Below, piece after piece: positions 46,830-56,749 of a stretch of 64,000 nucleotides of DNA. The notes below the pieces were generated by a model. That model was given only the letters and a program-made list of their open reading frames with translations. It had not been told where the DNA came from and did not search any database. This DNA comes from Allosphingosinicella vermicomposti (GTDB lineage Bacteria; Pseudomonadota; Alphaproteobacteria; Sphingomonadales; Sphingomonadaceae): positions 124,001-188,000 of the forward strand of contig NZ_PXYJ01000003.1 of the NCBI RefSeq assembly GCF_003012815.1, read 5' to 3'. Position 1 is the stretch's first letter. Each line of letters opens with the position of its first letter. The position numbers and the translations under genes are program-made.

Positions 46830-46970
46830 AAAGAATGCAGTCGAGCCGCACGAACCGGGTTTCCCCCTGTTGCTCGGTCAGTGCGGCAAAGGCTGACCCT
46901 CGCGGAAGCTCCGCGTTTGGTAGGCCCCCGCTCCAAGCCCCCGGAGTGGGGGCCTTTCCATGTGCGGATC
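46830..46970 (+). ncRNA. Candidate 6S-like structured RNA between lolA and xthA
   Basis: A 225-base gap that is far more structured than a normal spacer. A TATAGA box lies at 46825-46830. A possible closing stem CCGCAC (46846-46851) / GTGCGG (46962-46967) encloses three hairpins: GGTCAG/CTGACC, CGCGGA/TCCGCG, and a strong GGCCCCC-GCTCC / GGAG-T-GGGGGCC stem with TTT after it (46923-46957). The segment GCTCCGCGTTTGGTAGGC closely resembles the GCTCCGCGGTTGGTGAGC part of E. coli 6S RNA. The 6S identity is inference; a structured small RNA is better supported. Confidence 0.5.
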
Positions 46971-47018
46971 GCCGCCAATATCGACACGCAAAGCGGGGCC
47001 CGTTACAGCCTCTTGCCC

Positions 47019-47813
47019 ATGGCCACCAACCTCAAGATCGCATCCTGGAACATCAATTCGGTTCGCGCCCGGATTGGAATCGTCGAACAGTTCCTGAATC
47101 AGGAACAGCCCGACATCCTCTGCCTTCAGGAAACCAAGGTCGTGGACCAGGATTTTCCGAAGGCCGCGTTCCAGCGCCTTGGCTACAAGCATATGATGAT
47201 GTGCGGCCAACGCATGCATCATGGCGTTGCGATCGTCAGCCGCATTCCGATCGAGGCCGATCATCGGCACGATTGGCAGGATAATGGCGAAGCCAGGCAT
47301 TTGGGCGTGAACCTGGAATGCGGGATCCGGCTGGAGAACGTCTATATTCCGGCGGGCGGAGATATTCCGGACCGCACGCTCAATCCAAAATTCGGACAGA
47401 AGCTGGACTTTATCGAGCGCATGACGCGCTGGTCGGAAACCTGTGCCCGGCCGACGATCCTGGTCGGCGACTTCAACGTCGCGCCGCTGGAATGCGATGT
47501 GTGGAGCCACAAGCAGCTGCTGAACGTCGTCAGCCACACGCCGATCGAGGTGGAGGCGCTGAACCGGCTGCAGCAGGCTGGCGACTGGGTTGACCTTGGC
47601 CGCCATTTCTTCCCGGCGCCGCAGCGACTCCATACCTGGTGGAGCTACCGCTCGCCCGATTTCACCAAGAACGACCGGGGCCGCCGCCTCGATCATATGT
47701 GGGCGTCGAAGGATGTCGCCGCGCTCGCTGTCGCGCATAAGGTGCACGAACCCTGTCGGAGCTGGGAGCGGCCTTCGGACCATGTGCCGCTCGTTACCGA
47801 GTTCGTCGTGTGA
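47019..47813 (+). CDS. xthA: Exodeoxyribonuclease III
   Basis: 264 residues from the ATG at 47019. It has KIASWNINSVRARI, the catalytic Glu in LCLQETK, LVGDFNVAP with the Asp/Asn pair, and the C-terminal DHMWAS and RPSDHVPL. The enzyme cleaves at abasic sites and has 3'-5' exonuclease activity. A longer in-frame upstream extension overlaps the small RNA and is not coding. Its end overlaps the GTG of ribA. Confidence 0.95.
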   Translation: MATNLKIASWNINSVRARIGIVEQFLNQEQPDILCLQETKVVDQDFPKAAFQRLGYKHMMMCGQRMHHGVAIVSRIPIEADHRHDWQDNGEARHLGVNLECGIRLENVYIPAGGDIPDRTLNPKFGQKLDFIERMTRWSETCARPTILVGDFNVAPLECDVWSHKQLLNVVSHTPIEVEALNRLQQAGDWVDLGRHFFPAPQRLHTWWSYRSPDFTKNDRGRRLDHMWASKDVAALAVAHKVHEPCRSWERPSDHVPLVTEFVV

Positions 47814-48856
47814 CGGACGCGCGGCAGGTCGCGCGGGCGGTGGATGCGCTGCGGCGCGGCTGGCCCGTACGAGTGGACGGCCTCACCATTCTTGCGGTGG
47901 AAACCGCCGACGAGGCGGGCCTTGCCGCTTTCGACGCGGGCGCACCGACAGACCTCCTCATTTCCGGCAATCGCGCGGCGACGTTGAAGCTCGCCAACCA
48001 GCGCGAGGGCACGCCGACCGGCCCAGTCCGGATCGCTCGCGCGCCGTGGATCGACCTTGCCGAGGCGACCGCGATCGCCGATCCCGCGCTTGACCTCCAG
48101 ATGCCGCTCAAGGGGCCGTTCCGGACCGTGGCTGTCACGGATGCGGACCCTGCGATGGCGGCGATCCGGCTCGCGAGGCTGGCCGGTTTGCTTCCTGCTT
48201 TTTTCGTCAGCGACAGTGCCGAGGCTGATCTTGCCATCGATACGGCGGACATTCTTTCCTATCGCGAAGCCGACAGCCTGGTCATCGCATCGCGCGCGCG
48301 CTTGCCCGTGGCCGCGGCGGAGCAGGCGGAGATCGTCGCCTTCCGGTCCGAAGGCGATGCCGCCGAACATGTCGCCTTGCTGATCGGCGCGCCAAACGGG
48401 CAGCCGCCGCTCGTGCGGCTGCACAGCGAATGTTTGACCGGCGACGTGCTGGGATCGCTGAAATGCGATTGCGGGCCGCAATTGAATGTCGCCCTCGACG
48501 CGATCCGCGCCGCGGGCTGGGGCATCCTCCTCTACCTTCGCCAGGAAGGGCGCGGCATCGGTCTCGTCAACAAATTGCGCGCTTATGCTCTGCAGGATCA
48601 GGGCTTCGACACGGTGGACGCAAACCTGCGCCTTGGTTTCGGCGATGACGAGCGTGATTTCGGTGTCGCGGCACGAATGCTGAAGCTGCTGAAGCAGGAC
48701 GCGGTGCGGCTGCTTTCGAACAACCCCCGCAAAGCGGAGGGGCTGGAGGCAGAAGGCGTCAAGGTCGTCGAACGCGTGCCGCTTAAGATCGCGGCCAATC
48801 CGCATAACGAGCAATATCTTGCTACAAAGCGGGATCGCAGCGGGCATCAATTATAA
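47810..48856 (+). CDS. ribA: GTP cyclohydrolase II with a non-RibB N-terminal domain
   Basis: 348 residues from the GTG at 47810, overlapping the xthA stop (GTGA). The C-terminal GCHII domain (about 165-340) has the zinc ligands in HSECLTGDVLGSLKCDCGPQ and the arginine-rich YLRQEGRGIGLVNKLRAYALQD. It opens GTP to start riboflavin synthesis. The first 160 residues lack the acidic motif of DHBP synthase (RibB), so this is not the fused RibBA; the N-terminal extension is of unknown role, as in other sphingomonad RibA proteins. Confidence 0.93.
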   Translation: MTDARQVARAVDALRRGWPVRVDGLTILAVETADEAGLAAFDAGAPTDLLISGNRAATLKLANQREGTPTGPVRIARAPWIDLAEATAIADPALDLQMPLKGPFRTVAVTDADPAMAAIRLARLAGLLPAFFVSDSAEADLAIDTADILSYREADSLVIASRARLPVAAAEQAEIVAFRSEGDAAEHVALLIGAPNGQPPLVRLHSECLTGDVLGSLKCDCGPQLNVALDAIRAAGWGILLYLRQEGRGIGLVNKLRAYALQDQGFDTVDANLRLGFGDDERDFGVAARMLKLLKQDAVRLLSNNPRKAEGLEAEGVKVVERVPLKIAANPHNEQYLATKRDRSGHQL

Positions 48857-48869
48857 GTACCCCCTACCC

Positions 48870-48937
48870 CGTTAGGGCTGAGCTTGTCGAAGCCCGTTCC
48901 AGCTGGAACCGTCCTTCGACAGGCTCAGGACTAGCGG
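48870..48937. repeat. R4 paired palindrome, copy e
   Basis: CGTTAGGGCTGAGCTTGTCGAAGCCC and the inverted partner TCCTTCGACAGGCTCAGGACTAGCGG around a GTTCCAGCTGGAAC centre. Lies between convergent ribA and yggS. Confidence 0.85.
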
Positions 48938-48952
48938 TGGGGAAGAGGGAGG

Positions 48953-49621
48953 TTAGTCGCGCGCACCGAACAGAGCGGTGCCGACTCGGACATGGGTGGC
49001 GCCGATCGTGACGGCGGTCTCGAAATCTTCCGACATACCCATGCTGAGTCCGGCCAGTTGATGGCGCTTCGCCAGCTTGGCGAGCAGCGCGAAATAGGGA
49101 GCGGGCTCGACGTCGGCGGGCGGCACGCACATGAGGCCCGCGACGGGCAGATCCGCTTGCTCGGCAAGGGCAAGAAGCTCGGGAAGCTGATCGACCGCGC
49201 AGCCGCCCTTTTGCGCTTCGGCCCCAATATTGACCTGGATGAAGCAATCGGGACGCCGCCCGCTCTTCGCCATGGCGGCTGCGAGCGCGGTGACGAGCGA
49301 TGGCCGGTCGAGGCTGTGGATTGCATCGAAGAGCAATACCGCCTCTTCGGACTTGTTCGACTGGAGCTGGCCGACAAGGTGAAGGCGAACATCAGGATAT
49401 TCGGCGCGGAGCGTGGGCCATTTCTCGGCAGCTTCCTGAACCCGGTTTTCTCCAAATATACGGTGCCCGGCGGCGAGAAGCGGCTTGATCTCCTCCGCAC
49501 TTTTCATCTTGGACACCGCGATCAGCGTCACCGCTTCCGCCTTGCGTCCTGCAATGCGGGCGGATTTGGCAATCGCGTCGTTGACGGCGGCGAGGCGTGC
49601 TTCAGGTGGTGCGCTGGTCAT
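48953..49621 (-). CDS. YggS-family pyridoxal-phosphate homeostasis protein
   Basis: 222 residues. It has the PLP-lysine region VTLIAVSKMKSAEEI, FGENRVQEAAEKW, LHLVGQLQSNKSEEAVLLFDAIHSLD, and the C-terminal phosphate site SMGMSEDFETAVTIGATHVRVGTALFG. Members have an alanine-racemase-like barrel and buffer PLP levels. The gene is divergent from the ThiE-like gene, with 23 bases between starts. Confidence 0.93.
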   Translation of the reverse strand: MTSAPPEARLAAVNDAIAKSARIAGRKAEAVTLIAVSKMKSAEEIKPLLAAGHRIFGENRVQEAAEKWPTLRAEYPDVRLHLVGQLQSNKSEEAVLLFDAIHSLDRPSLVTALAAAMAKSGRRPDCFIQVNIGAEAQKGGCAVDQLPELLALAEQADLPVAGLMCVPPADVEPAPYFALLAKLAKRHQLAGLSMGMSEDFETAVTIGATHVRVGTALFGARD

Positions 49622-49644
49622 GGGCCTTGCCTATAGAAAGCGCG

Positions 49645-50220
49645 ATGATGCGCCGCCAGCCCCTCCCGCGTGTATGGATGATGACCGATGAGCGCCAAGG
49701 CGATGCGCTATGGGCCGCGCTCGATCGGCTGCCGCGTGGCGCGGGCGTCGTCTTTCGCCACTATGCTTTGCCCTTGAGAGAGCGGCGACGACTGTTCGAG
49801 CGCATGAAGAAAGTGGCGCGGCGGCGGGGTCTGCTTCTCGTCGCGGCCAAGCCGGAAGGACTACGTCTTCATTCAGCTGTCGGCGTGCATAATCATAAAC
49901 GCCACGTTTATTCTTACGTAGGGCAACGACCGGTCATGACTGCGGCCGTGCATAATATGCGCGAACTCCGCAGGGCGCAGTTTATGGGAGCGGACCTCAT
50001 CTTCGTCTCTCCCATCTTTCCTACGCGGTCGCATCCGGACGCCCGGTCGCTGGGAATCGAGGGGTTTAGCCGGTTGGCGCGGGCGGCGCGGGTTCCAGTC
50101 ATTGCGCTCGGCGGAATGGACGGGGATCGATATCGGGAATTGCGTCGTCATGGCGCTTATGGGTGGGCGGGCATCGATGCCTGGATATGTTCAGGATCGC
50201 CCCGGATCCGCCAGTCTTGA
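49645..50220 (+). CDS. Thiamine-phosphate synthase-like (ThiE/TenI) protein
   Basis: 191 residues from the ATG at 49645 (or the next codon). A TIM-barrel of the ThiE/TenI group is shown by SAVGVHNHKRH, VMTAAVHNMRELRRAQFMGADLIFVSPIFPTRSHPDARSLGIEGFSRLARAARVPVIALGGMDGD. The order of FVSPIFPT and IALGGM matches the phosphate-binding loops. It could couple HMP-PP and THZ-P to TMP, or be a TenI-like regulator without catalysis. The last residues and the stop lie inside an R4 element. Confidence 0.85.
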   Translation: MMRRQPLPRVWMMTDERQGDALWAALDRLPRGAGVVFRHYALPLRERRRLFERMKKVARRRGLLLVAAKPEGLRLHSAVGVHNHKRHVYSYVGQRPVMTAAVHNMRELRRAQFMGADLIFVSPIFPTRSHPDARSLGIEGFSRLARAARVPVIALGGMDGDRYRELRRHGAYGWAGIDAWICSGSPRIRQS

Positions 50221-50275
50221 GACTGTCGAAGACGGAACCAGCTGGAACGGGCTTCGACAGACTCAGCCCTAGCGG
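50209..50275. repeat. R4 paired palindrome, copy f, at the end of the ThiE-like gene
   Basis: CTTGAGACTGTCGAAGACGGAACCAGCTGG and the inverted GGGCTTCGACAGACTCAGCCCTAGCGG. The ThiE-like stop codon TGA (50218-50220) lies within the left arm, so the final residues of that protein are repeat-derived. Confidence 0.8.
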
Positions 50276-50305
50276 TGGTTCGAGAAAGGCGAAAAAGAAC
50301 GCGAA

Positions 50306-51022
50306 TTAGAAGCGGAAGGCGGTGCCGACGTAAACCGATTGACTGTCGCGGCGATTGTCTTCCAGCGGCTCAAGGCGGTCGCGCTGAATGCGATAGCGTG
50401 CGCCCGCGGTCACCGCGACGTTGCGGGCGATCGAATAAGAGCCGCCGACGTCGAGCGAATAAGCCTCTTCCGGCGCAACGATGCGCGGCAGCGGACTGTT
50501 CGCGCGTTCGGTGCCGACTTCGACGCGGCCAGTGAACTTCTTGGCCGTGTAGCTGACGCCGATATCGGCCACTTCGCGGTCGCCGGGAAGCGTTCCGCCC
50601 TGAACCTTTGCAACGTCGCCCGAAATGGCGAAACGCTTCCAGCCCACCGCAACGCCAAGATTATAGGAAACCGGCGTAAGCGCGTTGATCGGGCTTGCCG
50701 AGGTTTCCACCGCCGACCGGTCCGCAACCTGCCGATTGCCCGACGCGCGTACCGCGACGCGGACAGATTTGTTGCGATCGGCTGCAGCAGAGGGCGTGAA
50801 ACGATAGGCGCCCATGCGGCTGCCGCGTCGCGCAAATTCGGCGGCAAGCCGCGGATCAGCGATCGCCGGAGTGAAAGAACCGACATTGGCGAGAGCCACG
50901 GACCGCGAGGGCCGCGCTTTCTTGGCCTTCGTTTCTTGGGCAGCGATTGCAGGCGACAGTACGAGCGCAAGCGCTGTCAGCGCTGCTCCCCCCGTTCCTG
51001 CTATCCATGCCGCCCTGTTCAC
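50306..51022 (-). CDS. Exported protein, possibly a small outer-membrane beta-barrel
   Basis: 238 residues. Signal peptide at residues 1-28 (ALTALALVLSPAIAAQ). The mature part alternates polar and hydrophobic residues (YNLGVAVGWKRFAISGDVAKVQG, VADIGVSYTAKKFTGRVEVGTE, YSLDVGGSYSIARNVAVTAGARYRIQ) and ends in a terminal Phe (VYVGTAFRF), the usual C-terminal outer-membrane signature. Function unknown; it resembles proteins common in sphingomonads. Confidence 0.75.
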   Translation of the reverse strand: MNRAAWIAGTGGAALTALALVLSPAIAAQETKAKKARPSRSVALANVGSFTPAIADPRLAAEFARRGSRMGAYRFTPSAAADRNKSVRVAVRASGNRQVADRSAVETSASPINALTPVSYNLGVAVGWKRFAISGDVAKVQGGTLPGDREVADIGVSYTAKKFTGRVEVGTERANSPLPRIVAPEEAYSLDVGGSYSIARNVAVTAGARYRIQRDRLEPLEDNRRDSQSVYVGTAFRF

Positions 51023-51260
51023 ATTCGACTCCCGTAACGATCGTCTATTTAGAACGACTCATCCGTCCAAACTATAGCATGATCGGCCGCGAACGCCGGA
51101 ATCCCCGTCCGTGTTGCATCTTTCACACAAAGCAGACTGACAGGAGATGAACGTTCAGGGCGGATACAGGCGCGCGCTCCAGAACAGCGCTTGCCGGTTT
51201 CGCGGGGGAAACTATAACGTCGCGCAAACCTCCTTTTCGCGTGCAAGGAATGTAAGCAAG

Positions 51261-51767
51261 ATGAAGCGTGCTGTTATCCTGGGCCTGACCATGTCGGCGG
51301 CCGTGCTGGTTTCGGGCTGCCAATGGGTGCAGAACGATATCGCCAAATCGTCCGACTGGATCACGCGCGACGTCAACAAGAGCTTCGGCAAGGATGAGCC
51401 GACCGGCATCGAAAAGGCGGATCTCGCCGCCAGCCAAGTGACGACGATCGGCGTCAACGCCTATCTGTGGAAGGCAGCGCTCGACACATTATCCTTTGCG
51501 GCGATCGCCCAGACCGACTCCAACGGCGGTGTGATCGTAACCGATTGGTACACCAACCCGAGCAATCCGGGTGAGCGGATGAAGATCACCGCGGCGATCC
51601 TCGACCGCGATCTGCGCGCTGATGCCCTCCGCGTTTCCGCCGCCCGCCAGGTGTCGCAGAACGGCCAGTGGGTCGATGCGCCGGTTGCGGCCGCGACCGT
51701 TCAGAAGCTCGAGGAAATCATCCTCACCAAGGCTCGCGATCTGCGCCGTTCGGCCATCGTAAACTAG
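51261..51767 (+). CDS. DUF3576 family lipoprotein
   Basis: 168 residues from the ATG at 51261. A lipoprotein signal with VSGC occurs near residue 19. The DUF3576 domain reads GVNAYLWKAALDTLSFAAIAQTDSNGGVIVTDWYTNPSNPGERMKITAAILDRDLRADALRVSAARQV, followed by IILTKARDLRRSAI. The family is almost always the gene in front of leuS and lptE in alphaproteobacteria, which hints at an envelope role. Only 25 bases separate it from leuS. Confidence 0.92.
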   Translation: MKRAVILGLTMSAAVLVSGCQWVQNDIAKSSDWITRDVNKSFGKDEPTGIEKADLAASQVTTIGVNAYLWKAALDTLSFAAIAQTDSNGGVIVTDWYTNPSNPGERMKITAAILDRDLRADALRVSAARQVSQNGQWVDAPVAAATVQKLEEIILTKARDLRRSAIVN

Positions 51768-51792
51768 AAGCGTCAACTAAAAGGCTCGTCCC

Positions 51793-54309
51793 ATGGCAGC
51801 GCGTTTCAACCCGCTCGACGCCGACGCCCGTTGGCAAAGGGTCTGGGAAGAAAGGGGCGTGTTCCACGCGTCCGATCAAAGCAGCAAGCCCAAGGCTTTT
51901 GTCCTGGAGATGTTCCCCTATCCTTCGGGGCGCATCCATATGGGCCATGTCCGCAACTATACGATGGGCGACGTGCTCGCCCGGTTCCGGCGGATGCAGG
52001 GCTTCGAGGTGCTCCATCCGATGGGCTGGGACGCGTTCGGCATGCCCGCCGAAAACGCCGCGATGGAAAAGAAGGTGCATCCGGGCGACTGGACGCGCGC
52101 CAATATCGCGACGATGCGCGCTCAGTTGAAGCGTCTGGGCTTCGCGCTCGATTGGAGCCGCGAACTCGCCACCTGCGAGCCCGATTATTATGGCCAGGAA
52201 CAGGCTTTGTTCCTCGACCTTTACGAAGCCGGTCTCGTCTATCGCAAGCAGAGCGAGGTGAATTGGGATCCGGTCGACATGACCGTGCTCGCCAACGAAC
52301 AAGTGATCGACGGGCGCGGCTGGCGTTCCGGCGCTCTGGTCGAGCGGCGCAAGCTCAATCAGTGGTTCCTGAAGATCACCGATTTCGCCGAGGAACTGCT
52401 CGACGGGCTCGATGATCTCGATGAATGGCCGGAAAAAGTCCGGCTGATGCAAAAGAATTGGATCGGCAAGAGCCAGGGCATGCGCTTCCGCTTCCAGCTC
52501 GCAGCGCCGGTGGATGGCCAGAATGAGGTAGAGGTCTTCACCACCCGACCCGACACGATCTTTGGCGCGAGCTTCGTCGCCGTATCCGCAGATCATCCGA
52601 TCGCACTGGCGCTGGCGGGCGATCCTGCGGTTGCCGCCTTCATCGCCGAATGCAAGCAAGGCGGCACGACCGCGGCCGAACTCGAAACGGCGGAGAAGAA
52701 GGGTTTCGATACCGGTATCCGGGTCGCCCATCCGCTCGATCCCGATTGGCAGTTGCCGCTCTACATCGCGAACTTCGTACTGATGGATTATGGCACCGGT
52801 GCCGTGTTCGGCGTGCCGGGACACGACCAGCGCGACTTTGAATTTGCCAGCAAATATGGGCTCCCCATCAACCGTGTCGTCGCGGCAAGCCTCGACGAGG
52901 CCGGTGCGCCGATCGGCGGAGAAGCCGAGACGGGCGGCGGCGTGATCGTCAACAGCCGCTTCCTCGATGGGCTGGACGTAGAGGCTGCTAAGGCCGAAGT
53001 CATCGCCCGCGCCGAACAAGGCGGCTGGGGCCAGGGGACGACCGTCTGGCGCCTGCGCGACTGGGGCGTGTCGCGCCAGCGTTACTGGGGCACGCCGATC
53101 CCGATCATCCATTGCGAGGCCTGCGGCCCCGTAAGCGTGCCGAAGGACCAGCTGCCGGTCGTTCTGCCGGAAGATGTGAGCTTCGACATTCCCGGCAATC
53201 CGCTGGAACGCCATCCGACCTGGAGCCAGGCAAGCTGCCCGACATGCGGCGCGGCAGCGCGGCGGGAGACCGACACGCTCGACACATTCGTCGATTCAAG
53301 CTGGTATTTCATCCGTTTCGCAAGCCAACCCGACGACAAGCCCTTCGACAAGGAAGTGGCCGAGAGCTGGCTCCCCGTCGGGCAATATATTGGCGGCGTC
53401 GAACACGCGATCCTCCACTTGCTGTACGCCCGCTTCTGGACGCGCGCGCTGAAACGCATCGGCAAGCTCGACATCGCCGAGCCGTTCAAGGGCCTGTTCA
53501 CACAAGGGATGGTGACGCACGAAACCTACAAGGCGGGCGATGGCAGCTGGCTGTCGCCTGACGAAGTACGGGCGGAGGGCGACGACTGGATCCATATCGA
53601 AAGCGGCAAGCCGGTGAGCGTCGGCCGCGTCGAGAAGATGTCCAAGTCCAAAAAGAATGTCGTCGATCCCGAGCCGATCGTCGATCAATATGGCGCGGAC
53701 GCCGTGCGCTGGTTCATGCTTTCCGATAGCCCGCCAGAGCGCGACCTGCCGTGGAGCGAGGCGGGGATCGAGGGCGCGTGGCGCTTCGTCCAGCGCGTCT
53801 GGCGCCTGGTTGACGAGGAAGCGACCGGCGACGGCGCAGACAGGGCGCTCGACCGCAAGCTCCACCAGACGATCGCCAGCGTTGCCGCGAACATTGAATC
53901 GCTCGCCTTCAACAAGGCTGTGGCGAATATCTATGAACTGACGAGCGCCATCGAAAAGGCCCCGCCGTCGGCATCCCGCATCCACGCGATCCGCACGCTT
54001 CTCCGTATCGTCTCGCCAATGGTTCCGCATTTGGCCGAGGAGGCATGGGCATCGCTGGGGCAGCAAGGCCTCATTGCCGATGCGGCTTGGCCCGAGGTTG
54101 ATGCGACTTTGCTGGTCGAAGACGAGGTTACGATCGCGGTCCAGGTCAATGGAAAGCTCCGCGACACTTTGACCGTGCCCAAAGCAATCGATGCAAAGGC
54201 ATTGGAGGAAATCGCCCTCGCGTCCGAAAAGATCGTCCGTGCCATGGACGGCAAGCCTGCGCGCAAGGTGATTGTCGTCCCCGGCAGGTTGGTGAATATC
54301 GTCGCATGA
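51793..54309 (+). CDS. leuS: Leucyl-tRNA synthetase
   Basis: 838 residues. The class I signature is present as [14 protein letters not shown] (HIGH variant HMGH) near residue 45 and KMSKSKKN near residue 617. The editing domain lies at about 220-420 ([20 protein letters not shown]...). The anticodon domain and C-terminal extension follow. It charges tRNA-Leu. The stop overlaps the lptE start by ATGA, and lptE in turn overlaps holA, so the group is one operon. Confidence 0.97.
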   Translation: MAARFNPLDADARWQRVWEERGVFHASDQSSKPKAFVLEMFPYPSGRIHMGHVRNYTMGDVLARFRRMQGFEVLHPMGWDAFGMPAENAAMEKKVHPGDWTRANIATMRAQLKRLGFALDWSRELATCEPDYYGQEQALFLDLYEAGLVYRKQSEVNWDPVDMTVLANEQVIDGRGWRSGALVERRKLNQWFLKITDFAEELLDGLDDLDEWPEKVRLMQKNWIGKSQGMRFRFQLAAPVDGQNEVEVFTTRPDTIFGASFVAVSADHPIALALAGDPAVAAFIAECKQGGTTAAELETAEKKGFDTGIRVAHPLDPDWQLPLYIANFVLMDYGTGAVFGVPGHDQRDFEFASKYGLPINRVVAASLDEAGAPIGGEAETGGGVIVNSRFLDGLDVEAAKAEVIARAEQGGWGQGTTVWRLRDWGVSRQRYWGTPIPIIHCEACGPVSVPKDQLPVVLPEDVSFDIPGNPLERHPTWSQASCPTCGAAARRETDTLDTFVDSSWYFIRFASQPDDKPFDKEVAESWLPVGQYIGGVEHAILHLLYARFWTRALKRIGKLDIAEPFKGLFTQGMVTHETYKAGDGSWLSPDEVRAEGDDWIHIESGKPVSVGRVEKMSKSKKNVVDPEPIVDQYGADAVRWFMLSDSPPERDLPWSEAGIEGAWRFVQRVWRLVDEEATGDGADRALDRKLHQTIASVAANIESLAFNKAVANIYELTSAIEKAPPSASRIHAIRTLLRIVSPMVPHLAEEAWASLGQQGLIADAAWPEVDATLLVEDEVTIAVQVNGKLRDTLTVPKAIDAKALEEIALASEKIVRAMDGKPARKVIVVPGRLVNIVA

Positions 54310-54797
54310 GGATCGCTGCGGCTCTTGGCTTCGCGCTTTTGCTTTCGGCCTGCGGGCTGCGGCCTCTTTACGGCGGCGGTCAGCAGCAGGAGGTCGTCGC
54401 AACATTGAGCGAGATCGAGATCGCGCCGATCGAGGGCCGCGCCGGATGGCTGGTGCGCACGGCGCTGCAAGACCGGCTGCGCGCCGCCGGCGAGGGTAGC
54501 CCGCGCTATCGTCTGCGCGTCGAACTGGACGACGAAATCAGCGGCTTCGGCCTCCGTGCCGACAATGCCGTGACGCGCGAACGGCGGACGTTACGCGCGC
54601 GCTATCAACTGACCGATGCGGCGCTCGGCACCGTGCTGCTCGATGCAACGGCGGGGTCGGACGCCGGCATTGACGTCGTCAGCTCCGAATATGCGACGGT
54701 CGCGGCTGAAGAAACCGCGCTTGAACGGCTATCGGCCGAGATAGCCGATCAGATCGTCGCACGCGTGGCGCTCTACGCGACGCGAACCGAGCCGTGA
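54306..54797 (+). CDS. lptE: LPS-assembly lipoprotein LptE
   Basis: 163 residues. Lipoprotein signal [23 protein letters not shown], with the Cys near residue 16. The LptE/RlpB fold follows ([60 protein letters not shown]). It plugs the LptD barrel in the outer membrane. The order leuS-lptE-holA is highly conserved. Confidence 0.93.
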   Translation: MRIAAALGFALLLSACGLRPLYGGGQQQEVVATLSEIEIAPIEGRAGWLVRTALQDRLRAAGEGSPRYRLRVELDDEISGFGLRADNAVTRERRTLRARYQLTDAALGTVLLDATAGSDAGIDVVSSEYATVAAEETALERLSAEIADQIVARVALYATRTEP

Positions 54798-55816
54798 AGG
54801 CGAATAAGGGGCAGATTGAAAGCGCGCTCAAGGCGCCAGGCAATCATCGTTTCTTCCTGCTCTACGGCCCGGATGATTCAGGATCGCGGGCGCTCGCCAA
54901 GCTTGTTTCGACCGCGTTGGGGCCGGATGCGGAGCGGATCGATCTCACCGGCGCCGATCTGAAAGGAGATCCGGCACGCCTTGCGGACGAAGCTGCGGCT
55001 TTCTCTCTCTTCGGCGGCGCACGCTACATTCTGGTCGACCAGGTGGGTGACGAAAGCCTGGCTGCGGTCGAGGCCCTGCTTGAGACCCAGGCTGAGGGCA
55101 ATCCGGTTATCCTCATCTCCGGGGCGCTGAAGGCGACGTCGAAGTTGCTCAAGCTCGCCCTCGCAGCGCCCGACGCGTTGGCCTTTGCCAGTTATGCCCC
55201 GGAAGGACGTGACGGCGGGCGGGTAGTGATCGATATGGCGCGCGCCGAAGGCCTCACTTTGCGCCCCGACATCGCGCAGAGGATTGCCGATCTGACCGGC
55301 GGGAACCGCGCGTTGATCGGACAGGAACTCACAAAATACGCGCTCTATGCGGGCGCCAGCCCGGAGCATCCTCAAGCGATTGATCATGACGTCATCGATG
55401 CGGTGGGTGCCGAAAGCGATGAGGGCGACTTATCGCGATTGGTTGAGGCTGTGGCGGGCGGTAATCCCGCAATGCTGGAGAGCGAGTTAAGCCGCCTTGC
55501 AATGGAGGGGATTGAGGGTATCGCCTTGCTCCGCGCCGTTCTGCGCCGGATATCGCTCCTCACCCGTATGCGTTCGGTCGTGGAGGCTGGAAGCTCCCTG
55601 GATGCCGTCATGGCGTCAGAGGGCAAGGCGCTGTTTTGGAAAGAGAAGCCCGCCATACAACAGCAGCTGGGCCGTTGGCGCGGTAATCTCCTGGCTCGCG
55701 CACTGGAGCGCCTGTTGGCGGCCGAGCGGCTGGTGAAGAGCACCAATGGACCCGGGCCTATTGTCGCCGAGGACGCTCTTCTTGCGATAGCGCGCCAGGC
55801 CGCCCGGCTACGTTGA
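54794..55816 (+). CDS. holA: DNA polymerase III, delta subunit
   Basis: 340 residues from the GTG at 54794. It has FFLLYGPDDSGSRALAKLV near the N-terminus, followed by the delta AAA-like fold (LIGQELTKYALYAG, LSRLVEAVAGGNPAMLESELSRLAMEGIEGIALLRAVLRRI). Delta opens the beta clamp. It converges on parB with 36 bases between stops. Confidence 0.93.
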   Translation: MKANKGQIESALKAPGNHRFFLLYGPDDSGSRALAKLVSTALGPDAERIDLTGADLKGDPARLADEAAAFSLFGGARYILVDQVGDESLAAVEALLETQAEGNPVILISGALKATSKLLKLALAAPDALAFASYAPEGRDGGRVVIDMARAEGLTLRPDIAQRIADLTGGNRALIGQELTKYALYAGASPEHPQAIDHDVIDAVGAESDEGDLSRLVEAVAGGNPAMLESELSRLAMEGIEGIALLRAVLRRISLLTRMRSVVEAGSSLDAVMASEGKALFWKEKPAIQQQLGRWRGNLLARALERLLAAERLVKSTNGPGPIVAEDALLAIARQAARLR

Positions 55817-55852
55817 CACAAACCAGGCGCAGCCGCTCCCTCATGGGCGGTT

Positions 55853-56749
55853 TTAGATGCGTTCGTTGCTGAGCCGCTGGCAGATCATGTCGAGCTGGTC
55901 GAGCGTTGAATATTGCAGCGTCACATTGCCGCCGGCGCCGTCTTGATGGGCGATTTTCACTTTGATGCCCAGAATATCGCCCAACTGACGTTCGAGCGCG
56001 GCAATATCGGCTTTTTCGCCGCTCGCCGCGTAACCGGCCTTAAGCGAGCCGCTCTGAGCGGGCGGGCGCGGCCTGGCATCGCGAGCCAGTTGCTCGGCAT
56101 CACGAACAGACAGGCCCTTTGCCACGATTTCGTCCGCCAGAACTTCAGGATCCGGCGCCGACACAAGCGCACGCGCGTGCCCCATGCTGAGATGGCCCGC
56201 CGCGACCTTCGCTCGCACGGGCGTCGGCAGGTCGAGAAGACGTAGCAAATTGGCAACATGGCTGCGCGATTTGTGGACGAGCTTCCCCAGAGCCTCCTGC
56301 GTATGCCCGAAATCGGCAATCAGGCGCTGATAGGCTTCCGCCTCTTCTATTGCGTTCAGATCCTGACGCTGGATATTCTCGATCAGGGCAACTTCGAGCG
56401 TGTTGGTATCATCGAACTCGCGGACGATGACCGGCACTTCGTGAAGCTGCGCGCGCTGCGCCGCACGCCAGCGACGCTCACCGGCGACAATCTGATACCG
56501 CCCGCCATGGGGCCGAACTACGATCGGCTGAAGGATACCGCGCAAACGGATCGATTCCGCCAATTCCGCCAGCGCTTCATCGTCGAAATGTCGCCGCGGC
56601 TGATCGGGATTGGGGGCGATGCTGGCCACGGGAATGGCCTGAACGCCACGGCCGACTCCACGGCTTTCATCCTGCGGCGTCTCGCCCAGAAGTGCGGACA
56701 GTCCGCGGCCGAGGCCGGGAGCACGCTTTCTCATCGGAATGTCATTCAT
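55853..56749 (-). CDS. parB: Chromosome-partitioning protein ParB (CTPase)
   Basis: 298 residues from the ATG at 56749. It begins with RKRAPGLGRGLSALLGE. The ParB/Noc domain reads IAPNPDQPRRHFDDEALAELAESIRLRGILQPIVVRP, then the CTP-binding GERRWRAAQRAQ and LIENIQRQDLNAIEEAEAYQRL. A HTH region (TQEALGKLVHKSRSHVANLLRLL) and a C-terminal dimer domain follow. It spreads from parS sites, two of which lie at 58107 and 60047. Start overlaps the parA stop (ATGA). Confidence 0.97.
   Translation of the reverse strand: MNDIPMRKRAPGLGRGLSALLGETPQDESRGVGRGVQAIPVASIAPNPDQPRRHFDDEALAELAESIRLRGILQPIVVRPHGGRYQIVAGERRWRAAQRAQLHEVPVIVREFDDTNTLEVALIENIQRQDLNAIEEAEAYQRLIADFGHTQEALGKLVHKSRSHVANLLRLLDLPTPVRAKVAAGHLSMGHARALVSAPDPEVLADEIVAKGLSVRDAEQLARDARPRPPAQSGSLKAGYAASGEKADIAALERQLGDILGIKVKIAHQDGAGGNVTLQYSTLDQLDMICQRLSNERI

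Noticed and set aside
46881-47018. N-terminal extension of xthA
   Set aside because: The upstream in-frame codons overlap the structured RNA; the normal ExoIII start is the ATG at 47019.
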